A stretch of 64,000 nucleotides of DNA from Arabidopsis thaliana (lineage: Eukaryota; Streptophyta; Magnoliopsida; Brassicales; Brassicaceae). The notes under the pieces were generated by a model that searched no databases, was not told where the DNA came from, and saw only the letters and a program-made list of their open reading frames with translations. The stretch's first letter is position 1. Every line of letters starts with the position of its first letter. The position numbers and the translations under genes were made by a program. The stretch spans positions 631,001-695,000 of the forward strand of contig NC_003071.7 of NCBI RefSeq assembly GCF_000001735.4, written 5' to 3'. This document shows, one piece after another, positions 37,049-46,880 of this stretch.

Positions 37049-38118
37049 TATCCATACAAATCTCTTTGTCATTCGGGTTATAAAAAATGTATCCCATAAA
37101 CTAGTATGTTTTTAAATGGAAAATTTATAATATAAGACAACATAAGATATGTTGTATTATTGTGAATTTTTATATTATAAATCTATATTACTTCATCCAT
37201 AATTAGAGCTATAATATTTAGCATAAACATATATATGCTAATGGTACCTTATGTTTCAATATTAATGTCAAATTTGAATGGCTAGGATGCTTTGGTAACG
37301 ATGAGTGATATTATTTTGATAAAATATTTTGGCTTTCTCTTGAATTCTGTTAAGATTTTTTTTTTCTTTTTTTCTTCATGAGAATCAATATTATGAAAGA
37401 ATAATGACTTTATGAGTCTGAAAACACCTCCAATTTGAATTTGATCGAAAATAAAGGTGTAAGGAAGCTGGTTCTTTTTCTTTTAAATGTAGTATATGAT
37501 TAAATTTTACATCTAATAGATTTCTTTTAAAAAAATATACGAATTTAGATTACTTGTCAAACATATAATCACTAACTCAAGCACATGAAGTTTTGGTCTC
37601 TCAAAACTTTGAAAATCTTAATCAGTTCCTAAACATTGGCTTCTATTGCTCAATTCCCACATTTCTAGATTTTGTTTTCCAACTTAGCTTAGTAATAATC
37701 CCAGTATTAATCGAATCTAGCTTGCTACCAAACACAACCTCCTTTTTTTAAGCTGAAACCAAAATAACTCAAGAAACTGAAATTTTCTATTACATTGCAA
37801 AGTATGAGTTGAACATATGTATTGTCAATATAAAGCATATAAATCCACAGTAGGAAAATAACAGCCATTGTTGGTCACATTTTATACTATGTTCTCACTG
37901 AGAACTCTCGAGTCAAAAACTAATAGAACTGTTCCATGTGGTGAGAAGTTCGCTAAATGACAGCAAATAAAAATCAAACTTTTCAACCGAAACTGATCCA
38001 AAACCTGAAGAGCCAAACAATGACTCCATTATAATCCGACACACATATATCAACAATGATTAAGCTATGTAATAATTTTAGTGAACTCCTAAAAAGCTTT
38101 ATAAATATTTTCTGAATG
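37049..38118. other. Spacer downstream of peptide gene 1
   Basis: The first 200 bp or so, with TTCATCCATAAT and ATATTATAAATCTATATTAC, match the 3' flank of peptide gene 2 and mark a shared duplication. The rest is AT-rich without supported genes. Confidence 0.5.
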
Positions 38119-38475
38119 ATACCTCATGAGTCCTCGCTCAAGATTCTCTCAGCAAGTAGTAAATCATCAGGTGTTGTAACCTGCAATGGATGAGAGACAT
38201 TATTAGCAATACATATTGTATGTATAACTGCAAAAACATAACCAAATATTAGAAAAAGCATGCATTGAAGTGGTTTGAAACCAAAAATCAATCAACAAAG
38301 CATGAGTATACTTTAAAACCTGTGGTGTCTGCATTTCCCATAGGGTTTTTCTGTCGAGAGTTTTCATCACAAGCGAATCAGAATTGACCTGCATATCGCA
38401 AAATGGAACAAGTCGAAACGGTCACCAACGGTCTTGCAGTTCACATCAATTTTCTTTGCAAAATAAACTACAAAA
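38119..38475 (-). pseudogene. Partial copy of the MEP cytidylyltransferase gene
   Basis: Minus-strand mosaic of the intact gene at 40054-42124. 38115-38180 copies exon 12 with its acceptor. 38260-38315 copies the intron after exon 9. 38318-38391 copies exon 9 ([21 protein letters not shown], nearly intact). 38405-38470 copies part of exon 7. Exons 10 and 11 and most introns are deleted, so no product is possible. Nucleotide identity in the exon 9 and exon 12 blocks is very high, so this copy is young. Confidence 0.88.
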
Positions 38476-38663
38476 TATGTTGTACAGTCATTATTTTAAG
38501 GAAAATATTCGTTGGATAAGTACATGAAAAGATAGGAGGTATAATATATAAACTATCTCGCAAAAAAATCATAACATATATTATATTCAAGAACTATATA
38601 AGTATATTACTATATTTAGAAAATACAATTCAATTAAATATTTTATCATATTGCCTTATTTTT

Positions 38664-38737
38664 GGTCAACATATAATTCCAGTCAAGCAAAATAATTATA
38701 TTGCTTCATGTTACTTATGCCATACCAATATAAATAA
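38664..38737 (+). promoter_or_regulatory. Core promoter of peptide gene 2: two W-box cores and TATA
   Basis: GGTCAA at 38664-38669 and AGTCAA at 38681-38686 are two W-box cores (TTGACC and TTGACT) on the minus strand. TATAAATAA is at 38729-38737. Distances to the ATG are 95 bp for the second W-box and 47 bp for the TATA box, identical to gene 1. Confidence 0.7.
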
Positions 38738-38775
38738 GAAAGGTAGGGTTAACATTTTTAATCACAAACAAAATT

Positions 38776-39102
38776 ATGAAAATGATGGTAAAGCTCTATC
38801 CAATAACAACCGTGGTTACCTTGCTCTTTCTTGCATTTGGTCTTGCCCTTGCTAGATACCCGACTTTTCCAACCGAGCCATTTCCTCCTCCACCAAACCA
38901 GAATGAGAATATATCAGTAAACCAATTTCAAGTTATCCCACATCTACCATGGCCTCCAAAACGCCCAGGACATCCACCCCACCAAAATGCCAAAGTCGCA
39001 GTGAACCAATACCCGGGCATAATTCCAATTCCTCATTATCCAGAACCTCCAAAACATCCAGGACATCCGCCTTATCAGTATCCGAAGATATCACCGAACT
39101 AA
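38776..39102 (+). CDS. Secreted proline-rich peptide, family member 2 (108 aa)
   Basis: Single exon, 108 aa. The signal peptide MKMMVKLYPITTVVTLLFLA is nearly the same as in member 1, with cleavage predicted after ALA before RYPTFPTEPF. The mature part has a PPPP stretch and only two repeat units, ISVNQFQVIPHLPW and VAVNQYPGIIPIPHYP, each followed by a PKxPGHPPxQ element; the tail is KISPN. It has the same unit as member 1 but is not expanded. No cysteine is present in the mature part. It lies 950 bp from the stop of the cytidylyltransferase gene and directly downstream of the broken copy of that gene. Function unknown; likely a wall or signalling peptide precursor. Confidence 0.8.
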   Translation: MKMMVKLYPITTVVTLLFLAFGLALARYPTFPTEPFPPPPNQNENISVNQFQVIPHLPWPPKRPGHPPHQNAKVAVNQYPGIIPIPHYPEPPKHPGHPPYQYPKISPN

Positions 39103-40053
39103 TACTCATACATATGTTTTTCTCATTTGCGTTGTAAAAATTGCAGCCCAAAAAGTTATATGTTTTTAAATAAAAAATAAATATAATACATAACATTGGA
39201 AACCCACTTTCGTATTATTGTTTACTTTTATATCATAAATCTATATTACTTCATCCATAATAATTGTTAAACATTTAATTTTAATTTTACAAAAAGTATC
39301 GTTTTATATTGGGAATTTGATGGAAAAAAAAACTCTCACCATTGGGCGGATCCATTTTTAAACCCTGAATTTTTTTTTTCTAGTAAATAAAACCCTAAAC
39401 TAAAATCCGATAATCAATTTAACCATCTGTTAATAAATTTAATCTTGTACCTGCAGGGTATATGAATTTAACTTTATTTAATTAAAAGTATATAGATTTT
39501 GTTTCCTTAATTAATGTATGGCATGACATAATGATTGGCTTAAACTAAAGAGGGTGAATACAAAAGTTTACCCCTAAAGATGAATCCAAATACTTTTTAT
39601 TTTAAAATCATATATGTATGATTCTGACTTTTCATCTTACAGTGGAGTTCTTCTCGCTTCCTCTTTGTTCCTCGTTCTCTCTATTTCTTCTTCATCTCAT
39701 GCGAGTGTATTTTGACAGCCCTACTTGAACATAACTTGAGATATAAATTATGATATATTTAGGGGTTATTTAAATATAAGTTTTAATAAACATCATTAAC
39801 AAACTAATCTCTTGGATCCATATTTGTGCTCGCTCGTGGCACCCTTATTGCCTTAGTGAGAACCTTTACTACAATATGCAAATTCTACTTCGAATTGGCT
39901 CTGTTCGAATCCATATTCACAGCAAGTAGTTTTCAGTGAAACAATTATCTTGCACATTTTATAAACCACCAAACTAGGATGCAAAGATTTCAATAAAACA
40001 TTTTTCATGCATACCCTTGACACGTCTTCTTACTAAGTAAATGATATAATATC
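39103..40053. other. Spacer between peptide gene 2 and the cytidylyltransferase gene
   Basis: The first 150 bp are the shared 3' flank of the peptide genes. The remainder is AT-rich with no supported gene; the last bases are the 3' UTR of the minus-strand gene. Confidence 0.5.
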
Positions 40054-42124
40054 TCATGAGTCCTCGCTCAAGATTCTCTCAGCAAGCAGTAAATCATCAG
40101 GTGTTGTAACCTGCAATGGATGAGAAAGTTTGTTTTCATTCTACGGCTGCGAAAAAACACAAAATTAGTGTTTTGTTACCTTGATGTTTGTATAAGATCC
40201 TTGAGAGACATAAACTGGATGCTTGAGGTATTCAACAATCGAAACGTCATCTGTTACCTCTAGACCTTCACTGTTTTAGATATAGAACACAAATAGTAAT
40301 CAATCTTTTTATATTCTAATCCACACTTCAGAAAATCATTTGAAGGTTCACAAACCTTTTTACAAGCTCGAAACCCTTTTTCAATAGCTCTGGTTTGATC
40401 ACCTACAGAAAAAGCATGCATTATTGAAGTGGTTTGAAACCAAAAATCAATCAACAAAGCATGAGTATACTTTAAAACCTGTGGTGTCTGCATTTCCCAT
40501 AGGGTTTTTCTGTCGAGAGTTTTCACCACAAGCGAATCAGAATTGACCTGCATATCGCAAAATGGAACAAGTCGAATATCGAGAATGTGGTGATGACAAA
40601 AAAAAAAAAAACTAACTTAAGATTTTGTACCTCTTTGATTGTAGCTTTAGCAGGAACACCAAGTACAGCTGCTCCAACCGCGGAACCATCTTTAAGGACC
40701 TTAACAAAATACAACAGTGCAATAAATTCTAAAGGGACTTCGAGAATTTTGTTTCATTCTCCTTAATCTTTTGCTACTTCTCATAAGTATACCTTCTCGA
40801 CATCTTCAGTATTCACCAATGGTCGGGCAGAGTCGTGGATACAAACAAGCTCAGAGTTCACATCGATTTCCTATGAGAAATAAACTTGAAGCTTATATGA
40901 ACTAGAACAGACAGTATGTTGTAGAATTATTTCTTTTGAGTAAATGATTCATTGGATATGTTAATCAAAGCAACGGAGGTATAAACCTGAAGTCCACTGT
41001 AAACAGAATCTTGTCTTTCTTTGCCAGGAATAGCGAATCTAAGATCAACATCAATTGATTCTTCGTATTCTAGAACACCACAAAACAAAAAGAGGCTCAG
41101 AGAAATCTTTGGAACATCTCTCAACCAAAAACATAACTAATGAGAGAAAGAGAGACTAAAAAACCTTCAAAAATGTCTCTGAAAAAAGGATCACATACAA
41201 CTACAATTTCCTTCACTTCAGGCATACGTGAAAACGTGAAAAAGCTGCAACAATGAAACATAAAATTCAACGAACACAAAGCAAAGATGGTTCAATACTA
41301 ATAGACAAGTAGATTCCGCAGAATGAAAAAACAGTCAAATTACAACTCTTCCATCAATCAAACGAGACTGTAATTAGTTATCAGAAACAGATTCAAACAA
41401 CATACAAGACTTAACCAATCAACTGACTTTCAAGTAAGAAATGTTACCTATACAAAGCAATTGGCTGACCAAGAAGTGGTATGTACTGCTTTGGCATACT
41501 CATCTATTCACATTACATAGAAAAACAAACAACTCAACAGAACAAACAATTAAAACTCGAGCATAAAGTTTGAAACTTTCATCCCAAAAACACTTACTTT
41601 CATTCTCTTGCCTTGACCTCCAGCTAAAAGAATCACAGATACACTCTTCTCCTTCACAACAACATTGCTCTGAAAAACATTAGAGATAAAAAAAAAGCTT
41701 CAAAATTTGAGTTGATTCAAAACTTTAAACTTACATTCACAGCATTGCTCTGAAAAACAAAAAAAACTTAAACTAGAGATAAAGCTTCAAAACTAAGTGA
41801 TTCCAAGTTTTGAACTAACACTTACATTATCAAATCCAGTCGATGAAGAACACTTGATTGACAATAATAAAGCATCTCTTTTGTAGCTTCTATTAACCCT
41901 TTTCGAAAAATCCAGTTTTTGAACTGAAAAATCAACATTCAGAAACAATCAAAAATCTCCTCACCGAACCAGAGATTCATTGGTTTGAACGTATATAAAG
42001 AGTATGAGAAATTGCCTTGAGAACGATAGCTAAACCACAGATAAGAGTTCAATTTGACTTTAAGCTTCGGACACAGAAATGTCGGAGAAGTAATGAAGCC
42101 AAGATTCGTCTGAAGCATCGCCAT
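40054..42124 (-). CDS. ISPD: 2-C-methyl-D-erythritol 4-phosphate cytidylyltransferase, plastid (302 aa)
   Basis: Twelve exons on minus: 42124-42016, 41923-41826, 41669-41598, 41503-41448, 41244-41165, 41069-40987, 40870-40793, 40699-40631, 40547-40479, 40402-40356, 40270-40180 and 40110-40054, giving 302 aa. It makes CDP-methylerythritol from MEP and CTP, the third step of the plastid MEP isoprenoid pathway. The first 70 or so residues look like a plastid transit peptide. The nucleotide-binding motif [11 protein letters not shown] (82-92) with R91, K98 of MPKQY, and the HDSAR motif (178-182) are intact. Intron 1 starts with GC (CAAG|GCAATT); a GT donor 51 nt downstream would insert 17 in-frame residues. 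Intron 2 carries a small duplication with a cryptic 15-nt exon. I recall it as At2g02500 (MCT/CMS). The gene is essential, so the fragments around it are duplicates. Confidence 0.96.
41735..41749 (-). other. Cryptic 15-nt micro-exon in intron 2 of the cytidylyltransferase gene
   Basis: A duplicated piece of intron 2 and the exon 3 start gives TTTTTCAG, then AGCAATGCTGTGAAT, then GTAAG. It has both splice sites and a 15-nt, phase-0 insert coding SNAVN, next to the true exon 3 start SNVVV. Whether it is ever spliced in is unknown. Confidence 0.45.
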
Positions 42125-42337
42125 GTTTTATCTCGCCTGAGAGAAGAAGAAAGCTCCGGTTCCTCGGAGAACCAATATATATATAAGGCCAACTAAAAAC
42201 AATAAGCCCATCAGGCCCATTAAAAACTCAGTAATACTAATGGGCTTTTAATAAGGCCCATAATTCAATACAGTAAAACAACACAACAAAGCTAAAGAGA
42301 AAGAAAAAAACGTAAAAATCGAAGAAGACCGGAGAAA
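42125..42337. promoter_or_regulatory. Divergent promoter with four site II (TGGGCY) motifs
   Basis: Only 213 bp separate the ATG of the cytidylyltransferase (minus) and of the complex I subunit (plus). Between 42204 and 42261 there are AAGCCCAT, AGGCCCAT, TGGGCTT and AAGGCCCAT, i.e. four TGGGCC/TGGGCT motifs in both orientations. Site II motifs, bound by TCP factors, are typical of nuclear genes for plant respiratory proteins. A TATATATA run at 42176-42184 lies on the cytidylyltransferase side. Confidence 0.65.
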
Positions 42338-42556
42338 ATGGCGAAACCGTTGGGAACAACCGGTGAATTTTTCCGGCGAAGGGATGAGTGGAGGAAGCAT
42401 CCGATGCTATCGAATCAAATGAGACACGCACTTCCAGGTATCGGAATCGGTGTTGGTGCCTTCTGCGTTTACCTCGTCGGTGAACAGATCTATAGCAAAC
42501 TCATGGCTCCTTCTTCTCAATCATCGCATCAGAAACAACCCGCTCCATCTCACTGA
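42338..42556 (+). CDS. Mitochondrial complex I B12-like (NDUFB3-type) subunit (72 aa)
   Basis: Single coding exon, 72 aa, starting MAKPLGTTGEFFRRRDEWRK. A basic N-terminal segment is followed by one hydrophobic helix at about residues 35-50 (ALPGIGIGVGAFCVYLVGEQ) and a short Ser/Gln/Pro tail. This matches the plant NADH dehydrogenase B12-like accessory subunit of the respiratory membrane arm in the inner mitochondrial membrane; I recall it as At2g02510. There is no cleavable presequence, as usual for this family. The stop codon is followed after 12 bases by a GT donor at 42569, and an acceptor at 43498 would close a 930-bp 3' UTR intron. Because the stop lies close to this junction, the intron should not trigger decay. 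Confidence 0.9.
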   Translation: MAKPLGTTGEFFRRRDEWRKHPMLSNQMRHALPGIGIGVGAFCVYLVGEQIYSKLMAPSSQSSHQKQPAPSH

Positions 42557-44152
42557 GAGAATCATTAGGTAAAATAAAAATCAAATCTTCTCGAATTTGT
42601 TTTGCTTCTCGGAGGTTTATATCCTAAATCGATTTGACTTCTCTGTGAAAGATTGGATAAACAAAAACTTTGGCAAAGTTCTTAGAATGTCACGTTTGAG
42701 GAAGATAGAGTAAGATTTTTGCATATGGTTAGAATCAAGTTTTGGGATTAGTCAAAGTACATGTTTTTTGTCTAATTTCAGTGATTGAAATTTCAAAGTT
42801 AGAAGCTTTATTGTCAATGGCTAATGTGTATTAGTCTGAGATGAATCCATTCCTTGCAAGCAAAGATGAATAAACACTTTGAGACTAATACAAATAGTTA
42901 TGAGATTTGAAGTCAAGTTTTGTGGAAGATAGAGTAAGATTTGTGCATATAATCTAGGAATATGGTTAGAATCAAGGTTTGGGATTAGATCATGTTTTTG
43001 TCTAGTTTCAGTGATTCAATGTTAGAAGCTTTATTGTCAATGGCTAATGTGTGTATTAGTTTGAGATGAATCCATTCCTTGAGGTAATGTATAGAGCAAA
43101 GCTGAATAAACACTTTTGAGACTAAAACAAATGGTTATGGCTTTTAGAATCCTGAAGTATTGGGATTGGATCGGTCACATGTTTATGGTTACGGCTTTCA
43201 GTGATTATCTTTATGTACACTCTTAAAAGTTACCAGCTATTATTAGCATATTGCTAATTAGTATCTGTTATCTTTCAGATCAATTTCAAAATGTCTATAC
43301 GTATCTGTGATGATTAATGTGTAGCATTAGCTTTGTCTGATTTCTGTGTTTGTTGGTTCTTTGCTTTAATACTAATGATCTGAAAGATAGGTGTCATTTT
43401 TTGTATCTTTTCTTCTATGAGACCCTCTTTGGTGTTTGGCTCTGAATCTTTTTTTGTAAAAGGTTGTATACTAAAGGAAATTACTCATGTTGTTGCAGAT
43501 TGTTTCGATGATGAAAACCGTGGCAGATAAAGAGCTGATGGATTCACAATTTGCTGTTTTTTTTGTTTCTTGGATTGTCTCAATAAGCTGTGAATGAAAG
43601 ACAAAGACTCTGATCTCTATGTTGAATGTTATAATCTTGTATGACAGTTTCCAGTACATGGTTTCGTTATGTGATTTCTTTGCTTAATAGTAGTTCTTCT
43701 AAGATGACACTGGAGAATAAAGATTGCCTCTTATGTGATACAAGCAGTCGTTTTTGTGCGATATCATTAGCAAAGGCTTTTTAACAACGTCAATGATCCT
43801 CCTTATTGGCTATGGTTAAGACGAATGTAAAAACTCGAGTGGTTTGAAACCAAAAATCAATATCATATGAAGCATGAAGCATGAAGGTTGTTATATGAAG
43901 CATTTACACGGTACAGTTTGTTTATCCTTTTACTTACATCACATGTATGGTTAAATTGTATTGGTACATAACTACATATCAATCCTAATGATTTATTTCA
44001 TATTAGAAATTAAATCTTGCCAATGAAATTAGTCAAATCACCACATTTATTCAGTTACATATAACTTTCTTTCTATATGAAATTATCTAGTCAAAATCTT
44101 TTTTTTTTGGACAGAAATCTAGTCAAAATCTATGATATTAATTGTCTTTTTT
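42557..44152. other. 3' UTR intron and spacer
   Basis: 42569-43498 is the likely 3' UTR intron of the complex I gene and holds a tandem duplication. 43499 to about 43740 is the terminal UTR exon. At 43838-43900 a short remnant of the cytidylyltransferase gene's intron 9 (GTGGTTTGAAACCAAAAATC) precedes the third peptide gene. Nothing else is supported. Confidence 0.55.
42701..43146. repeat. Tandem duplication of about 220 bp inside a 3' UTR intron
   Basis: 42701-42912 and 42925-43146 are diverged copies. They share GAAGATAGAGTAAGATTT, TGGTTAGAATCAAG, AGAAGCTTTATTGTCAATGG, GAGATGAATCCATTCCTTG and GAATAAACACTTT in order. Both are noncoding. Confidence 0.8.
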
Positions 44153-44232
44153 TTTGTCACAGCATATAATTCTAGTCAACAAAAAGATAAGTATATTGCT
44201 TTATGCTATTTTTGTCACAACAATATAAATAA
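44153..44232 (+). promoter_or_regulatory. Core promoter of peptide gene 3: W-box and TATA
   Basis: AGTCAA at 44174-44179 (TTGACT on minus) and TATAAATAA at 44224-44232 lie 96 and 46 bp before the ATG. An upstream TGTCAC relative lies near 44155. Confidence 0.65.
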
Positions 44233-44269
44233 AAATCTAGGTTAGACATTTGCAAACACAAAACAAAAT

Positions 44270-44545
44270 ATGAAGATGATTCTGAAGCTCCCCGCAATAA
44301 CAATGGTGGCTACTTTGCTTCTTCTTGCATCTGGTCTTGGTCATGCTAGGATTGAACCTTTTTCTCCTACGCTAAAGCCAAAATTTCAAATCGATTCTAA
44401 ACCGTTTAATCCACCGGTTATTCCAACCGAACCATTTCCTCCACCTCCACCGAACCATGACGCGATGATATCAGTGCAACAATTCCCAGTTATACCTTAT
44501 TGTCCTCCAGGTTATCAAAATCCCGGATGTCCACCATCATCTTAG
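44270..44545 (+). CDS. Secreted proline-rich peptide, family member 3, with Cys pair (91 aa)
   Basis: Single exon, 91 aa. The signal peptide MKMILKLPAITMVATLLLLA ends SGLGHA, then the mature start RIEPFSPTLK. It shares IPTEPFPPPPP with member 2 and has one family unit, ISVQQFPVIPYCPPG, then YQNPGCPPSS at the C-terminus. Two cysteines (C-x8-C) frame a tyrosine/proline segment and could form a disulphide, unlike members 1 and 2. There is no further domain. It is preceded at 43838-43900 by a short cytidylyltransferase gene remnant, as in the first two copies. The role is not known; a secreted signalling or wall peptide is inference. Confidence 0.78.
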   Translation: MKMILKLPAITMVATLLLLASGLGHARIEPFSPTLKPKFQIDSKPFNPPVIPTEPFPPPPPNHDAMISVQQFPVIPYCPPGYQNPGCPPSS

Positions 44546-45625
44546 ACTGTCTCCAAAAAATGATATTAATCGCTTAAATAATACATAACAACATAAAATA
44601 TGTTTTGTATTAGTGTTTTTTTTATATCATAAATCTATAAAAAAAGTTACAAAGTATGTCATTTAGTATTTCTATGTTGAATTTTGGACAAAGTTTCTGT
44701 TTCAACTCTATTACTATAGTATACTAGAATATGACTCACACATTTTATAGTAATATCATATTTTTTTGAGAGGTCAAATTTTTATAATCATAACAGTTTG
44801 AAGATAATTCTTAATGTTGAAAGTTTGACTATATCTATATTGTATCTTATTTGAAAAATACAGATTGGATATATTTTGAGAATTTGTCTTTTATTAAATT
44901 GCATAATCTAATTTTTAAATGCACTTAAAAGCTTTCTATTTAAATGCACTTCATTTTATATGATATTTACATATTTAGCAAAAAAAAAATTATATGTATA
45001 TATATATATAACAAGTACGAATTTGTATTCTTATACATTATGTCCAACCATGTCCACTGAAATTATTTATAATTTATATATTCGCAAAACCGTATTGTTA
45101 AATAAATCATAGTATGTTCTTTAATTTGAGAAATCATTATTTTTGAACCGAGAGTTGAATTCAGATAATATATCCTCCTTCAATATATATATTATATAAA
45201 TATATATATACGTTAATACAAATTTGTATATATATATAATACAAGTACAATCCTCCTTCAATATATATATATATATACGTTACATGGTTGGACGTAACGT
45301 ATAAAAATACAAATTTGTACTTGTTATATATATATATATATATATTATATATGTTACGTTACGTCCAACCATGTCCACTAAAGTTATTTATAATTTTTAT
45401 ATTTGCAAGACCGTATTGTTAAATAATTATAGTATGTTCCTTAATTTGAGAAATCATTATTTTTGAACCGAGAGTCCAATTCAGATAAAATATTTTTTTT
45501 TAATAGAAGTTAACAAAATTTGGAAATAAAACAAAACTATCAACGAAGGATGCATGAATCTTTTGTATTTTAGTATTTATAAAACAAATAAAACCTTTAA
45601 AGAACTATATAATGGACTTCTAGCC
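44546..45625. other. AT-rich spacer with direct and inverted repeats
   Basis: The 3' flank of peptide gene 3 is followed by the complex repeat at 45002-45500. No gene is supported. Confidence 0.5.
45002..45500. repeat. Direct repeats around a palindrome
   Basis: A unit of about 140 bp at 45043-45180 recurs in direct orientation at 45357-45500 (GTCCAACCATGTCCACT, ACCGTATTGTTAAATAA, GAGAAATCATTATTTTTGAA). Between them, 45282-45299 (CATGGTTGGACGTAACGT) is the exact inverse of 45354-45371, with a TA-rich loop. An inverted copy of the AACAAGTACGAATTTGTATT segment lies at about 45306-45328. TCCTCCTTCAATATATATA is also present twice. Confidence 0.7.
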
Positions 45626-45632
45626 TAACTAT

Positions 45633-45640
<8 letters not shown>

Positions 45641-45667
<27 letters not shown>

Positions 45668-46339
45668 TACCTTCATTAAAACGAAAAGAGGTTACATAGT
45701 GCTTCCAAACTGAGTTACACCTAATAAGAACTGAAACACAAGACAACAACAACAATAATAGAGCACATTATCAATCAAAGAGACCAAACCAAGTGGCGAG
45801 AAAGGAAATTCTATTAGGACCTAATCTTTGAGCTCTTGAAAGCGGATCCAAGTGACACCGAATAACTGACTTAATCTCCAAAATCAGAGCTGCTGCAGGT
45901 CTTGAAGCCGAATCGTGAAGTCGAGCATTTCGTTCCTTCCAGATCGTGTACACCGATGCATGATGGGAAAGCCTAAGAATCGTCGTCACATTCTTGTCCT
46001 GACAAGGATTCTTTAGCCATCTAATTCCATCTTCAAACAAAAGAGGAGGAAAAACATGGACCCGAGAAGTGAAATAGATCCAAACCTCCCTTGCAAACTC
46101 ACAATCAAAAAACAGATGTTGTCTTGTCTCATCATGAGTATTGCAAAATAAGCAAAGGGGCGGAAAAATAAATCCCCAGCTTATCATTCTATCCTTTGTA
46201 TGGAGCCTATGTCTCATATTAACCCAAGCAATGAAGGCATGCTTGGGAATTTTTCCTTTAAACCAAATCGCCTTAAACCAGTCCACTCTCTCTCCAATAG
46301 GGTTCAAGTGAAGCCAAGTTGCAGCTGAAGAAAACTCAT
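45641..46339 (-). mobile_element. 5'-truncated LINE insertion with poly(A) tail and zf-RVT region
   Basis: Minus-strand non-LTR retroelement remnant, about 700 bp. The element's poly(A) tail appears as a T-run at about 45641-45662. Its 5' end is cut near 46339. Flanks TAACTATTTCTTTTT (45626-45640) and TAACTGTCTCTTTTT (46340-46354) match at 13 of 15 positions and look like an aged target-site duplication. From the 5' end a frame runs open to TGA at 45771 (ATG version 46307-45771, 178 aa). It includes GKIPKHAFIAWV and a CLFC-x8-H-x4-C zinc-binding reverse-transcriptase module, then TIWKERNARLHD. Only the end of ORF2 remains, with no catalytic reverse transcriptase. I recall the locus as At2g02520. 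Confidence 0.85.
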
Positions 46340-46354
46340 TAACTGTCTCTTTTT

Positions 46355-46766
46355 AGCTTTTATCTTCTGACAAATAATTATATATTTATTGTTTATTGCA
46401 CAAAAAAAAATTAGAATTGCTATAAATTTGTAATTTTCTTTTTAATTAAATATTATCTTTAATAAAAAGAAATATAAATAATTAATACACAAATAAAATG
46501 TATCAGTCATATTTTCTTTTTCTTAAAGCTAAAGATAAATTTACCAATATGCCGTAAAAAAAACAAAAGATTTCCCGTTCATACTTCTACAATTACAAAA
46601 TAACTAAAAATCTTTAAAGTACAACAGAAAAATCTAAAGCTACCGTTGTAATCAATCAGATCCAATTTAAAAGCTATGAATGCTTGACAATCCTGTTCCA
46701 AAACAAGAGAATATGATCTTTGCACTTTGGTCCAGTCAAAAATTTATCATATTGCCTTTTCCTTTT
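46355..46766. other. Spacer between LINE and peptide gene 4
   Basis: AT-rich sequence, no coding frame or repeat recognised; it leads into the conserved peptide-gene promoter. Confidence 0.5.
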
Positions 46767-46842
46767 GGTCACAACATATAATTCTAGTCAACAAAAGATA
46801 TCATACTACTGTTAGCTATTTTTGTCACAACAATATAAATAA
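46767..46842 (+). promoter_or_regulatory. Core promoter of peptide gene 4: W-box and TATA
   Basis: GGTCAC at 46767, AGTCAA at 46786-46791 and TATAAATAA at 46834-46842. The W-box and TATA box are 95 and 47 bp before the ATG. Confidence 0.65.
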
Positions 46843-46880
46843 GTAAGTTAGCCTAAACATTTTCACTCACAAATCAAAAT

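Noticed and set aside
36207..37097. Long minus-strand frames (101 and 191 codons) and a plus-strand out-of-frame ORF (36706-37083) within peptide gene 1
   Set aside because: They are shadows of the 87- and 84-base repeat array. A repeat length divisible by three keeps other frames open. The true frame has the signal peptide shared with four paralogues.
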